A stretch of 64,000 nucleotides of DNA from Nephrocerus scutellatus (GCA_947095585.1 OX352763.1:47397481-47461480), one strand, 5' to 3'. Positions 23,421 to 33,775 are shown, counted from the first letter of the stretch. Numbers and translations: made by a program. The notes: generated by a model from the sequence alone, not told the origin.

Positions 23421-23760
23421 TCGGAACGTCGGACTAAGATGTGACTATAAGATTTCTTCCTATGGAAATTCTGGAATATGATTATTATGGTCTGGAATTT
23501 CAGGAACAAAGCAATTTCTCAAGCGATTCGCATGAAATTCGGAATGTAGGACTAAGATGTGACTATAAGATTTCTCCTACGGAAATTCTGGAATATGATC
23601 ATTATTGTCTGGAATTTCTGGAACAAAGCAATTTCTCAAGCGATTCGCATGAACTTCGGAATGTAGAACTAAGATGTGACTATATGATTTCTTCCTATGG
23701 AAATTCTGGAATATGATCATTATTGTCTGGAATTTCTGGAACAAAGCAATTTTTCAATCG
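23421..23760. repeat. S118 array, divergent right-edge units
   Basis: About three further units share the 118-bp plan but carry AGCGATTCGCATGAAATTCGG, ACTAAGATGTGACTATAAG and GGAATATGATCATTATTG. They match the 57-kb array better than the adjoining homogenised units. Diverged edge units flanking a uniform core are expected from unequal exchange. Confidence 0.9.
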
Positions 23761-23829
23761 TAATATTGGCCACAACGTCAAAGAATTTCACTCCAACCGC
23801 GCGTAAAGGTTACACGCAAATATTTTTTT

Positions 23830-25310
23830 AACAGCTCTTACTTCTCCTACTACTATCGACGCAACTCATTACTATGTTTGTGCAGTGATATGCAATATTT
23901 AATATGTACCCACCTCACAATAAATTGTTATGAACATTTAAATCCGCTTATAAATTATTTATTCTGTTGTATTTGATGTGATTGATGATGATGTATTTGA
24001 TTTCAATAACATACAATCAAGTTCATAGCTTGAGCAGAACGAAACAAACATATGCAGTAGTAGGCCGAGAATTCAGCCGCTGCGCAGTTTATGCTGCATG
24101 TTGGTCAAAAATTCACTTTTCAGCCAATGCAGTAAAGAAAAATCGACTGCGCAGTTTACGCAGCTACTTAAAATTGAATGCAAATAGCAAAATGTAAATG
24201 TCAAATTGTCGCCCTACAAGCAAGCAGACTATAAGTCGGTTCAAAATATAGCCGCAATTTCGTGCATACCGACTGCCTGCCATTTTTTTGGGCAGCATAA
24301 GCTGCGAAGCTACTTAATTCTTTACCGCAGCCGTTAGTGATAGTATAGTCTCTGCTCATTTTCTATCGGTGCTCTGCTCTTTTTATCAACATTGCATAAA
24401 ATATGAGTGAGTGCTCTCGTGTTTGTCGCTTTGAAACATGCAGGCCAATTTTTTTTCATTAAATTTCTTTTGCACACCATAGAGAACAGAAATAATACAG
24501 AAATAAGAGAACGATGCAAAAGAAATATAATGAGAAATAATTGGCCAGCATGTTTCAAAGCGACATTCTTGCCGTGCATGGGCAGCACTACTCACTATTT
24601 TTCTCTTCTAATTTAATTTAATACTACTCAAATAGTTTATGAGTTGAAACCAAAAGCTGCATTACTGTGTTTGGGCAGTAATATGCAATATGCAGCATCT
24701 TCACAGTTAGTGGTTATGAACATTAAAATTCGCTTATAAATAAATGATGTATAATGAGATGTGATGATGATGTATGGGATGAGCTACGGTGCAAACTTGT
24801 ATTTAGTATAGAGGAAAAAATGTCTTTAATCATTTCTACATTACTAAGTGTTAATAAAATCATCATTGCGATGATTTTCATCATACAAATTATTGAGCAT
24901 TGATAATGAATCAGCAGGAATCGAAAGTTGTAGTAGACACACAAATTTTTTTTGGTCAAAACCCTCTTTAAACATTCATCAATAACCAGTGAGCACTATC
25001 GTGCAGGTCATTAAATTTTCATTTTTTCAATTCTCTGTGCCTTTTTGCTTCGCGTCAAACCAAATCCTGTGTTCAATTACAAAAAAAAACAGTACTACTA
25101 TTATGTTACATATAAAGAGGCATATACAATTTAGAAGTTGCATTCTACCTTGTTACTTTTTCCGCTTATGTTTTCTCGTCTTTTCTTTAATAATTTCTAC
25201 AATACTAAATGTCAATAACATTCAAGTTACATACTATGAGCAGAAAGAAACACAGTAATGATACAGTGAGAGTATAGTCTCTGTTCGTTGGTTCTCTGCT
25301 CACCTCACTT
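23830..25310. repeat. Degenerate ~790-bp direct duplication
   Basis: Landmarks occur twice in the same order. ATTACTATGTTTGTGCAGTG, ATATGCAATA and CGCTTATAAAT at 23868-23955 return at 24660-24740 as ATTACTGTGTTTGGGCAGTA and so on. AGTATAGTCTCTGCTC at 24341 returns at 25268 as AGTATAGTCTCTGTTC. Identity is moderate with indels. No gene is seen in either copy. Confidence 0.6.
24425..24564. repeat. Long imperfect hairpin (50-bp arms)
   Basis: GTCGCTTTGAAACATGCAGG at 24425 and onward is the reverse complement of the sequence ending TGTTTCAAAGCGAC at 24564. The arms are about 50 bp with about six mismatches, and the loop is about 38 bp. Both strands therefore encode the peptide VALKHAGQ. It could be a small foldback element or a source of double-stranded RNA if transcribed. 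Confidence 0.8.
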
Positions 25311-25879
25311 TGACTTTAATAATTTCTACATTACATTACTAATTGAATTGAATTAAAAGGTTTAAACTCCGAAATTATTTTATAACAACATAAATTGGAA
25401 AACTAGATATACACTTTAATTTAAGTTAAATGTACATACATAAAAATTAAATTAAATAAAAAATAAACGTTGTCACGCTCAAAACCCTCGTGTAGACGAC
25501 ACAACCTACTCTGATCTTTTTTTTATGAACTCACGACCATAACTCACGATTCGAATACCTATATATTTTTTACCGATATAAGTGTCGATTCTATTGTGGC
25601 TGAGTTGGTCAATGAGTGGAGGGGGGTCTGTGGGCCGGTGGTCAGTGGACAGGTGGTCAATTAGGTGGGGATCAGTAAGATGGGACAGCCGGGAAACACA
25701 AAGTAGTTGTTGACGACTGTTGTCGTTCTGCTATCAATTCCCGCCTGAGAAATGGGCTGACCTAACTCAATTGGTATCTTTAATTCCGGTACAGTAAGAA
25801 CATTATACGAGGCTTATAAAATCTATTTATTTTCGGGAACATGTTCCTTGAGTCAGACTTTATAATTTTTTCTGCTCGG
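25311..25879. other. Unassigned DNA with a shared repeat scrap
   Basis: No gene. A segment at ~25467-25520 (AACGTTGTCACGCTCAAAAC, then a C/T-rich run into poly-T) recurs at ~58060-58120. It is probably the end of an unidentified dispersed element. A G-rich stretch with repeated GTGGTCAGTGG-like motifs lies at 25615-25690. Confidence 0.5.
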
Positions 25880-26650
25880 TGCTTCCAATAATTGTTAATA
25901 CTGTTGCGGAATGGTTGTTCCAGTAGGGTTTTCACATTTCAAAAGAGACTTGAGTCTCATTAGATCACTGTTGCCCACTACACCAGGGAGCTGCCGTCGC
26001 ATTCTATTGATCTGAGTGACTAAAAAACTCTTGTGCCTCTGCAACGTACGAATTTCACGGTTCAGATAACACTCCCTAGAATTTTTGCTTTTAATTTTCG
26101 GGACTGTCGAATTAATACCCGACAGAATCACCGAACTCAGTCTTTCGATGCAGAAATCACACTCCTCATTCGTCAGATTCCTATTATTAAGAACTTCAGA
26201 CAAGGAAAAACAATTTCTGCACTCTCTTGTGGCTAGTTTTTCGAACCTGTTTCAGTTGGTTTTTCCTAAAATTTAATTTTGGAATTTCTGGTTGGAGGGC
26301 GAGGATCGTCAGCAAACGAAGCAACTATAAGTATCACGTTGTGGTCGCTATCATACAGCAATACCGGGATCTTATTATCGTGGACCTTATCTATTTGCAG
26401 TCGCGCATCTGCAATACATGAGTCTAAATATGAATTTCGGGTAACTTGGTGTAGCCGGGCTGTATAAATTCAATTTATAGCAGACTTGTTTGTCATCAAT
26501 AAAGCGCTTAAGGGAGCTGCCTCTTGCGTTCGCAGATGAATCCAATCAAGTCTGATGTTTCGCGTTCAGATCTCCCGCTAGGATGAAATAGTTATTTAAA
26601 CTATCTAATCCTAGTGATAACGCCTACATAACATAAGCTCGAGACGTTTA
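25880..26650 (-). pseudogene. Non-LTR retrotransposon endonuclease and linker remnant
   Basis: Minus-strand frames read AGDLNAKH-like sequence near 26600, then NSYLDSCIADARLQ, LLYDSDHNVILI (catalytic SDH, about 26360) and DDPRPPTRNSKI. The linker LTNEECDFCIERLSSVILSG follows at 26203-25895. This is the endonuclease-to-RT part of a non-LTR ORF2 with frame changes near 26250 and 26500. The RT is absent. It could belong to the family of the RT at 12.7-14.8 kb, which lacks this part. Confidence 0.65.
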
Positions 26651-26842
26651 CTTTAAACCGATCGATTACGACGAATTGAAAAGCTTCCCCCGTTTACAAG
26701 TTATTACTCTCGGTCGTTTTTCGGACGTTCGCGAGACGGTTTGACCCTGAAAAATACTTTGGTGTTTTCTGGGATTCGAACATCCAACCTCCTGCTTTGG
26801 AGTCCATGAACTTTCCACTGAACTGAAATATATCAAAACTCA
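26651..26842. other. Unassigned flank of nested insertion block
   Basis: Short unique-looking sequence just left of the target duplication that marks the edge of LOA-1. No gene seen. Confidence 0.4.
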
Positions 26843-26853
26843 TGCAACATCAT

Positions 26854-27242
26854 TTTTTTTTTTTTTTTGGAAACCCTAGTCCACACAGAATCTGCATTCT
26901 GTTAGAGAGCCCACCCAGTTTGCTAAGATGGTAGCTAAGGCCACAGTGGCCAGTTAGAAAACTTACTATTTTCCTAATGCTACCTTTATCAAGATTCAGG
27001 ATTTCTTTGTATGAATAGGGTCTGATCAGTTGTTTGGATTGCCTTAGCCCTGGGGTATTAATCCAATGTGCCAGGCGAAGTTCGCCCTCCCAACAGTTTA
27101 ACATCTTTGTGGCGGCACACCAGTTGACGCTACAAAAAGGTTCAGGTCCTATGAGTGCAGTTTCTGAGCCAGCTCTAGCTAGTTCATTTGCGGCTTCGTT
27201 GCCTGCGATACCTCTATGACCTGGTACCCAACCGAGCTTAAC
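26854..27242 (-). pseudogene. LOA-1 RNase H C-terminal part and poly(A) end
   Basis: The minus-strand frame reads KLGWVPGHRGIAGNEAANEL (the last catalytic segment of RNase H, His and Asn/Asp), then the zinc-knuckle-less tail to a poly(A) at 26871-26854. Similarity to LOA-2 at 41363-41615 is high. The frame is cut upstream by the LTR-A boundary at about 27243. Confidence 0.85.
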
Positions 27243-27983
27243 TGTTAACATAGAGAATATCCCACTACAGGCACCCGTTATAATATAGAAATACTGAATA
27301 ACAATATAAGATATACACAGTATGTAATCACATAATCACATAGAATAAGAATTCACATAATCACATAGAATAAGAATTCACATAATCACATAGAATAAGA
27401 ATAATGTAAATGCGATCCAACTTCATATCTTGTTTACCAATTTCACAATATGATGAAATCATCTTGTTTACTACTTTAACATTCAAGGCCAATCTTATCT
27501 CGCAATGCGAATTTTGTCAACATGTTAACCATCTTCAATTCAAGGCCAATCAATGATCAAAACACCAGATGGTCAATTACGACGAATTTAGATATCCATT
27601 CAAAGTATGTTAGAACATGAAAACAACCTTATCTCAAATCAGATCTAAGACAATAACATGTTTACGTCCTCAAAGACGAAAACAAGTTCAAAGTCCAAAT
27701 CACAACCAAAGACACAAGTTGGATCACATAACAGAATAAGTATATAGAATTAAGTATAAAAGCAGAAGCATTCAGTATTCATTCATTCATTAAGTATCCA
27801 ACATTCATTCTGTATTGTTTAACGGATTGTATTATTAACACTTCCATTCTACAAATTTATACAGTGATACAGGATATAGAATCATTCAATAAAGATATTG
27901 TCTTAATAATTTTCTTGTGACTTGTAATTTTATTTTAATAAAGAAAGATCTTTTTTAAAATTTACTAAGTTACATTGAAAACA
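27243..27983 (+). repeat. LTR-A 5' long terminal repeat
   Basis: Likely starts TGTTAACATAG (27243) and ends GAAAACA (27983), four bases before the primer site. The start is uncertain by about six bases. It contains three copies of a 25-bp repeat (CACATAATCACATAGAATAA...) from about 27329 to 27403. A TATAAAAG box lies at 27755-27762 with a possible initiator TCAGT at 27772. AATAAA signals lie at 27888 and 27937. The second LTR is not in the window, so the boundaries cannot be confirmed by comparison. Confidence 0.65.
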
Positions 27984-27987
27984 TAAT

Positions 27988-28000
27988 TGGCGCAGTCGGT
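27988..28000 (+). promoter_or_regulatory. LTR-A primer-binding site for tRNA-Ser
   Basis: TGGCGCAGTCGGT is complementary to the 3' end of insect tRNA-Ser including CCA. This primer is used by the fly elements 17.6 and 297. It lies directly after the LTR and fixes the element's orientation as plus. Confidence 0.85.
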
Positions 28001-28064
28001 GTAGGATAGTGCTAGTCAACTAAGACTTATTTTTTTTAAAAAATTTTAAAGCACTCCACAACAA

Positions 28065-28645
28065 CAAAAGTGAAAAAAAAAATTTCTACAGCAGAAGTGC
28101 AGAAATTTTACAAAATTCTACGAAAATTATTGCATTATTCGCAATAATAGTGAAAAAAATTTCTACAGCAGAAGTGCAGAAATTTTACAAAATTCTACGA
28201 AAAATTATTGCATTATTCGCAATAATAGTGAAAAAAATTTCTACAGCAGAAGTGCAGAAATTTCACAAAATTCTACGAAAATTATTGCATTATTCGCAAT
28301 AATAGTGAAAAAATAATTTCTACAGCAGAAGTGCAGAAATTTCACAAAATTCTACGAAAAATTATTGCATTATTCGCAATAATAGTGAACAAAATTTCTA
28401 CAGCAGAAGTGCAGAAATTTTACAAATATTTTTACAAAAATAATTACATCATTTACAAAAATAAGTGAACCAATTTTATAAACATTTTTACAAAAATAAT
28501 TACATTATTCACAAAAATAAGTGAACCATTTTTATAAACAATTTTACAAAAATAATTACATCATTTACAAAAATAAGTGAACCATTTTTACAAACACTTT
28601 TTTAAAAAAATAATCGCATTATTCACAAAAATAAGTGAAAATTTT
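28065..28645 (+). repeat. LTR-A leader: tandem repeats with hairpins
   Basis: Five units of about 77-82 bp start GTGAAAAAAATTTCTACAGC at ~28068, 28150, 28228, 28305 and 28385. Each has a perfect stem ATTATTGC/GCAATAAT. About four shorter units of ~56-60 bp follow (ATAAGTGAACCATTTTTA). The leader lies between primer site and gag ATG and would be part of the genomic RNA. The units may serve RNA packaging or translation control; that is inference. Confidence 0.85.
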
Positions 28646-29025
28646 ACGAACATTTTCTACAAAATAAAGAACATTAACAAAATAAACTATTGGTCAAATC
28701 AACATAAATAAGACGAATCAAAGACAATTATCCGCAACATCATTAGAAGACAAATAAAAGACGATTATTCACAATATCACTAGAAGACAAATTAAAAACG
28801 ATTCAACATAATAAGTTAACAAAGAACATCAATCAATATTTATCATCAAATTGCTGATCTGAAAATTAAATCAAGTTGAAATCATAGACATTTTTACTAT
28901 TAAAAAATATATACACAATTTAAATAATTTTTAACAAATAAAATCTACAATTTTTATTATATATATAAAATATAAGGTTACTTTATTTTTTTTATTATTA
29001 CAAACAAATATTTAATAAAATCAGA
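28646..29025 (+). other. LTR-A leader, remainder
   Basis: AT-rich untranslated sequence with an AGACGATTATTCACAA-type near-repeat (28710-28800) leading to the gag start codon at 29026. Confidence 0.6.
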
Positions 29026-30182
29026 ATGGAAAATCAAGTAAATAATTTAATGCAAGATAATTTAATGCAAGAAAATAATATTATCTTAAAAAATAAAATA
29101 ATCCTAAATCCTATTAAATACCTAAACGCCCTTCCTTACTTTGACGGAAATTCGGACAACTTATTAACATTCACTAATTTAGTAGACAGAATAAATCCCC
29201 TATTAATAACTTACGATGACCTTTCTCAATATTTATTTTCGGACATAATAAGAAGCAACTTATCAGAAAAGCTAGAGAAGTAATAGAAATTAATACCCAA
29301 GCCATTGCTTGGAATGATATAAAAATCGTTTTACAAAATAACTTTGCCGAAAGACGTAGTGTAGAACAACTTTTCGACGAATTGAGAGGTGTTACTTTCA
29401 AAAACAATGTTTTAGGTTTTTTCAACGAAATAAAAGATAAACTACGAAAATTAAATAACAAAACTTTATTAGTAACTGGCCCTGGTAAAATAGCGAACGA
29501 ATGTTCATTAAATAACATACGTACTGCACTTGATATATTTAAAAATAAAATACCTGAACCAATGAAAACAATTCTAATTTGTAGAAATCCTGAGAATTTA
29601 GAATCAGCAATTGATATACTAAGTCAAACAGGCTACGCAGATCAATCAAATCCAGAACCATTCTATAATCACAATAATAATAGGAAAATACGTTATAATA
29701 ATAATTACAATAAAAATAATAATTTTTCTCCAAATAAACAAGAATATGGAAATAAATACCAACAAAACCCAAACAGAAATGAACATCTTAACAATTATAG
29801 ATACAGAGAGACAGAACCAAATCAGAATAAAAAAGAACAATTTAATAAAAATGACCAAAGACAAAATAGAGAAAAACAATATAATAATTATAGATCCGAC
29901 CAATATCAGAATAGGAACAGGCAGTTCAAAAATTATAGAAATGATAGCTATAATAATTATAGATCCGATCAATATCAGAATAAGAACAGACAGTTCATTA
30001 ATTATAGAAATAATAGTTATAATAATTATAGACAACCAAATTATAATCAATTCACAAGTGACATTCCAAATAATTTGTCTGATATCCAACAAAATCAAAC
30101 TGTCGAACCTATGGACATAAATAAATGCGAAACAAGCGAAAATTTTCACTCACGAGCCTCGGAGGAGACTTACAATTTATAA
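29026..30182 (+). pseudogene. gag: LTR-A gag
   Basis: The capsid-type domain starts at the ATG 29026 (YLNALPYFDGNSDNLLTFTN) and is broken by one frame change near 29265-29285. It continues from INTQAIAWNDIKIVLQNNF through QLFDELRGVTFKNNVLGFF to ILSQTGYADQSNP. The C-terminal ~150 residues are dominated by Asn, Tyr, Arg and Gln. There is a repeated NNYRSDQYQN(R/K)NRQF block and no CCHC knuckle. The basic, low-complexity tail probably does the RNA binding. The gag end overlaps pol by 58 bases. Confidence 0.85.
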
Positions 30183-31022
30183 AAATAAAGTCAAATAAAA
30201 ATCCATTAAAATTCATTATTGACACTGGAGCGACAAATTCTATAATAAACCCAGGTCTTTGTAACCCTAAATGGAAAGTACCAATTAATAAAATTCAAAT
30301 TAAAACGTTACAACATAATATAAATGTAACTGAAAGAGTATCAATTCCTCTCTTTAAAGAATTTGGTAATTCAAAGCAAAAAATTGACTTTTTAGTCTGC
30401 GCGTTCCATTACAAATACGACGGTATTATTGGAAACGACATACTAAAACGATTTAACGCTAAAATAGATTATAAACATAATCTATTAGAAACCAATGGAC
30501 AAACTATACAAATGTTGTTTGAAAGATCAAACAAACATACTGTACAATTATTGGTGAATCAACAAGAAGGATTAGTTTACCTCAAGAAGCAGAAGTTCTT
30601 GAAAAACGAAATAATTTTTGAATTTACAATGTTTAAAATCATAAGATTGAAGTTCAAACGAATGTAAAATGCCAAGGTCCATTTGAAATAAATCCAAATG
30701 AAATTGAAGAAGTTAATATAAAAAATTTCTCTATAATAGAAGAATATAATAATAAATCATTAACGGAACAAATACGAACTCAACATCTCAACGCAGAAGA
30801 GAAACAAAAATTATTGAAAATAATAAACCAATATTCAAACATTTTTTATCAAGAAAATTCAAATCTCTCTTTTACAAATGCAATTAAACATGAAATACGT
30901 ACAACTGATAATGTACCAATAAACGCGAAGTCATACAGATATCCTTACATACATAAAGATGAAGTCAAAACCCAGATTCAAGAACTCCTCGAAAATAATA
31001 TTATAAGGCCGAGCCATTCGCC
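30125..31022 (+). pseudogene. pol: LTR-A pol: protease and start of reverse transcriptase
   Basis: Pol is read in the -1 frame relative to gag. The aspartic protease has an intact active site FIIDTGATNSIINP (Asp codon at 30221) and IIGNDILKRF as the second conserved segment. A frame change near 30640-30660 precedes the linker and RT entry NAKSYRYPYIHKDEV, EVKTQIQELLENNIIRP. The reading frame then enters antisense LOA-1 sequence and ends at 31074 as a chimera. No catalytic RT box, RNase H or integrase is left. Confidence 0.85.
30140..30146 (+). promoter_or_regulatory. Putative -1 frameshift site of LTR-A gag-pol
   Basis: A_AAT_TTT lies in the gag frame (codons AAT, TTT at 30141-30146) inside the 58-base gag-pol overlap. 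It fits the X_XXY_YYZ rule used by retroviruses. Slipping back one base here gives the protease frame directly. Confidence 0.6.
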
Positions 31023-32040
31023 TTCCCTTTCCTGCTACACCAGTCTAAAACTTTTAAGAGCGCACATTGCATGACAGCAGAGATAGTCTTGCAGTGTTTG
31101 CCTCTAATTATAATTGCCAGGTCGTCGGCATATCCAATGGCGTTGTAGCCTGATCTGTGTAGATTGGCCAAGAGATCATCTATGACCAGTGACCACAGAA
31201 GGGGAGAGAGAACTCCTCCTTGGGGGCATCCCTTTACTGCGGTCACAGACACTGACACTCCTCCTGAGGAAGATGTAATATCCCGACTCTCGAGCATAGC
31301 CCTAATCCACAGATTGGTCGAGGTTTCGATACCCTTATTGCTAATAGCTCTCTCTATAGAGTCATAGCCAGTGTTATTGAAGGCGCCTTCAATGTCCAGA
31401 AATGCACACAAAGCAACCTCCTTGGATCGAAATGTTCCTTCTATCTTTTTAACCAGATAGTGGAGGGCACCTTCTGTGCTTTTGCCTTTTCTGTATGCAA
31501 ACTGGCTTGAGTGCAAAGGAGCAGACACCTCTAGTCTGCTTCTAATATGAACATCAATAAGTCTCTCCATGATTTTCAGGACAAACGATGTTAGACTGAT
31601 TGGTCTGTATGATTTAGGTAGCTCACTAGGCCTATTGCATGGTTTGGGGATAAAAATCACGTTTACCTGTCTCCAGGCAAAAGGGATGTATCCCCAGTTG
31701 AAGCTAGCTCTAAATAATAAAATTAAACTTGGAAGGATTGCATCGATCGCCTTCTGTAGAAGAGCAGGAAAGATGCCATCCCCCCCAGGGGCTTTGAATG
31801 GTTTGAAGGAGCCTACTGCCCATCTAACCTTATCTGAGGCAAATATTTTACCAGATAAACTATTAGCTCTACTAGCGATACTAACCCTACGGTCAATCGT
31901 GTTCGAATTTGTGTGTGGTACACTGTTGTACGAGCCGGGGAAATGAACATGTAGAAGTGTTTTTAGTGTGTCCTCCCGGTCCGTCTTGTAGGTGCCGTCA
32001 TTCTTTTTCAACAGACCCACACTATTTGTCTAATCCTTAA
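31022..32040 (-). pseudogene. LOA-1 reverse transcriptase (cut at its C-terminal side)
   Basis: The 339-codon minus-strand frame contains finger motif FKAPGGDGIFPALLQ, PKSYRPISLTSFVLKIMERL, FAYRKGKSTEGALHYLVKK, FLDIEGAF, CPQGGVLSPLLWSLVIDDLL and catalytic GYADDLAIIIRG (plus about 31105-31140). It breaks off after LLKVLDWCSRKG, where LTR-A sequence begins. The frame from the endonuclease is interrupted by a stop near 32035. The catalytic centre is intact in this copy. Confidence 0.9.
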
Positions 32041-32878
32041 CAAGTGCCTTGTGGATTCGCGCAGCTGCTGGCATTTCAGAGATATTCTCGCAGCACTTCC
32101 TCCACGTGGCCCGCTTAGATCGTCTTAATACAGAGTTATATTCTGTAAGGGCGGACTTATATTCGTCCCACCTCTTTGTGTGTTTAGCTGAGTTGAAGAG
32201 CTTTCTAACTTTCCTCCTGAGCTTGGCCAGTATGTCATTCCACCAAGGAACTTTGCATTTACAAAGATTAGATTTGACAACACAACTGCCATGGTAGGAA
32301 GTAAGTAGTAAATCATTTACTTGGTAAGCTGCCTCGTCTAGTACCTCTATTGAGTCAATAGGTGAGACAAGCATATTTAATTTGGAGAGAACTAGTCCTC
32401 GATAAAGATTACAGTCGGTTGACTTATTCCAGGCATGTTCCAACGCGCCTGGAATGTCAAACCTGATGTGTTGGTGGTCTGACAGCGAGGCCTCATCGGA
32501 CACATGCCAATTAAAAATGGAATTTGAGATAAATGGACTCGCGAGTGTGAGATCTAGTACCTCTTCGCGAATCGCATTTACGAAGGTTGGTTTAGAGCCC
32601 TTGTTTACGATATCTACATTATTGCTAATAAGATAATCTAAAAGACACTCACCCCTTCGATTGATACCGCTGCTTCCCCAAACCTCATGATGAGCGTTGG
32701 CATCACATCCTATGATGAAATGGATGTTTCTATCTTTACAGTGCGTGATCATATCCTGCACCTCTTTAGGCGGAATGGTATCTTCTCTTCGACGAATCTT
32801 TTGCTAAGTGTAGCGACCGCCCCCTTAGCATGATGTAGATTCGCCTGTAGCACCTTTATAGTGCTCATCCTTCCTCCT
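32030..32878 (-). pseudogene. LOA-1 endonuclease (ORF2 N-terminus) with internal deletion
   Basis: ORF2 starts with an ATG at plus 32878-32876, overlapping the ORF1 stop as ATGA. After LHHAKGAVATLSKRF a deletion of roughly 230 bp joins to KEVQDMITHC. The endonuclease then continues with GCDANAHHEVWGSSGINRRG, VLDLTLASPFISNSIFNWHV and SLSDHQHI (catalytic Asp-His). Compared with LOA-2, this copy keeps the part that LOA-2 lost in the endonuclease C-terminal half, but lacks the first catalytic segment. Confidence 0.85.
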
Positions 32879-33775
32879 TCTGAGAAAGAGCCTGCCGGAT
32901 CAGAACCACTTTTTTGGGGCCCTTACCCCTACGGCAGGCGGTCAGGCTCGGTTGGCCCGTAGGTCTACCATTGCCTATCCTTCTCCTAGGAGTAAGTGCA
33001 GCTCTTGCTGCGTTTTTACCATTTCTGGGAGGAATTTAACCAGATGGCTTGGTAGCCTTGCTGGACAATGGAGCTGGTCGTATTACCAGCTTTGATGTTA
33101 TGGTTCCAGACCCGCTGTGGTCAACTTGCCCGGAAGAGCTGGTGACCGAAGAGACAGTCTTTTGTTCAGCTGACGCTGGGTCGGAGCCACTCAGACACGC
33201 TGGTATGTAGTGGTGGTATTTTGAGCAGAGCTGTCTGTGTTAGAGGTGCATTGGTCAGATGCTGAGTTCTTATCGGTGCTCTTAAGAATCAGCCTAATCT
33301 GACCAAAGCGGTACCCTATAATGCCTTTGTTGGCACTAAGTCTTTTCATGGAGGCGTCGTCAACCGCCATTACGAGATGAAGGAGCGCACCTTCCTTCTT
33401 TCTCTGTACCACCTTCCATGAAATGGCATTTAAGCCTTCGTTCTGGGCCTCGATTGTGGGCAGAACCTTCTCTGAATGGAGTTCAGTGCTTTGTGGAAAG
33501 AACCCACGGACGATGTGTGTCTTCGGGAAAGATCCCTCTTCCACTAACATCACGTCCAGTCCACTTTTATCCTTAATTTTTTGGAAATTGGAGCTCATCC
33601 ACCCGGCAGTAGAGCTGTCTAGACAGATGAAAATCATCCATCCTGATTTGGGATACGTTCCGGTGAAGCGCGGCCAAACGCCGCAGCCGATCATCTCAAT
33701 CGAGGTGTCGATAACCGCTTCTTGAAGGTGAGCGATTTGCTCCTTTGTCAGCGGTTTCTTCGACAGGTCGATCGG
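32875..33775 (-). pseudogene. LOA-1 ORF1 (gag-like protein), 5'-truncated
   Basis: Minus-strand frame 33694-33191 contains the DUF4780-like region typical of Loa-type ORF1 proteins (FICLDSSTAGWMSSNFQKI, IVRGFFPQSTEL, ISWKVVQRKKEGALLHLVMA). A basic, Ser/Lys/Arg-rich C-terminal part with frame changes ends at the ATGA overlap. The protein would bind element RNA. The N-terminus is missing because the insertion is 5'-truncated at 33775. Confidence 0.8.

Larger units (their letters stand above)
27243..31022 (+). mobile_element. LTR-A: Ty3/gypsy LTR retrotransposon, 5' half, nested in LOA-1
   Basis: The order LTR, primer-binding site, long leader, gag, protease, RT N-terminus is that of a Ty3/gypsy element of the 17.6/297 kind. 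It ends abruptly in the RT finger region (ENNIIRPSHS), where LOA-1 sequence resumes. The 3' half, including its second LTR, is gone. About 980 bp of LOA-1 is also missing at the same point. The simplest account is insertion into LOA-1 followed by one deletion across the right junction. Confidence 0.85.

Noticed and set aside
24425..24564. A microRNA gene
   Set aside because: Arms of 50 bp with a 38-base loop are long for an insect miRNA and no conserved seed is recognisable; left as a hairpin.
29646..30149. A hydrophobic 167-codon minus-strand frame opposite gag
   Set aside because: It is the antisense of the Asn/Tyr-rich gag tail (AAT/TAT codons read as Ile/Leu); no independent support.
31164..31946. 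Plus-strand frames within LOA-1 and the equivalents at 42729-42932 in LOA-2
   Set aside because: Antisense shadows of the reverse transcriptase; they recur only because the RT does.
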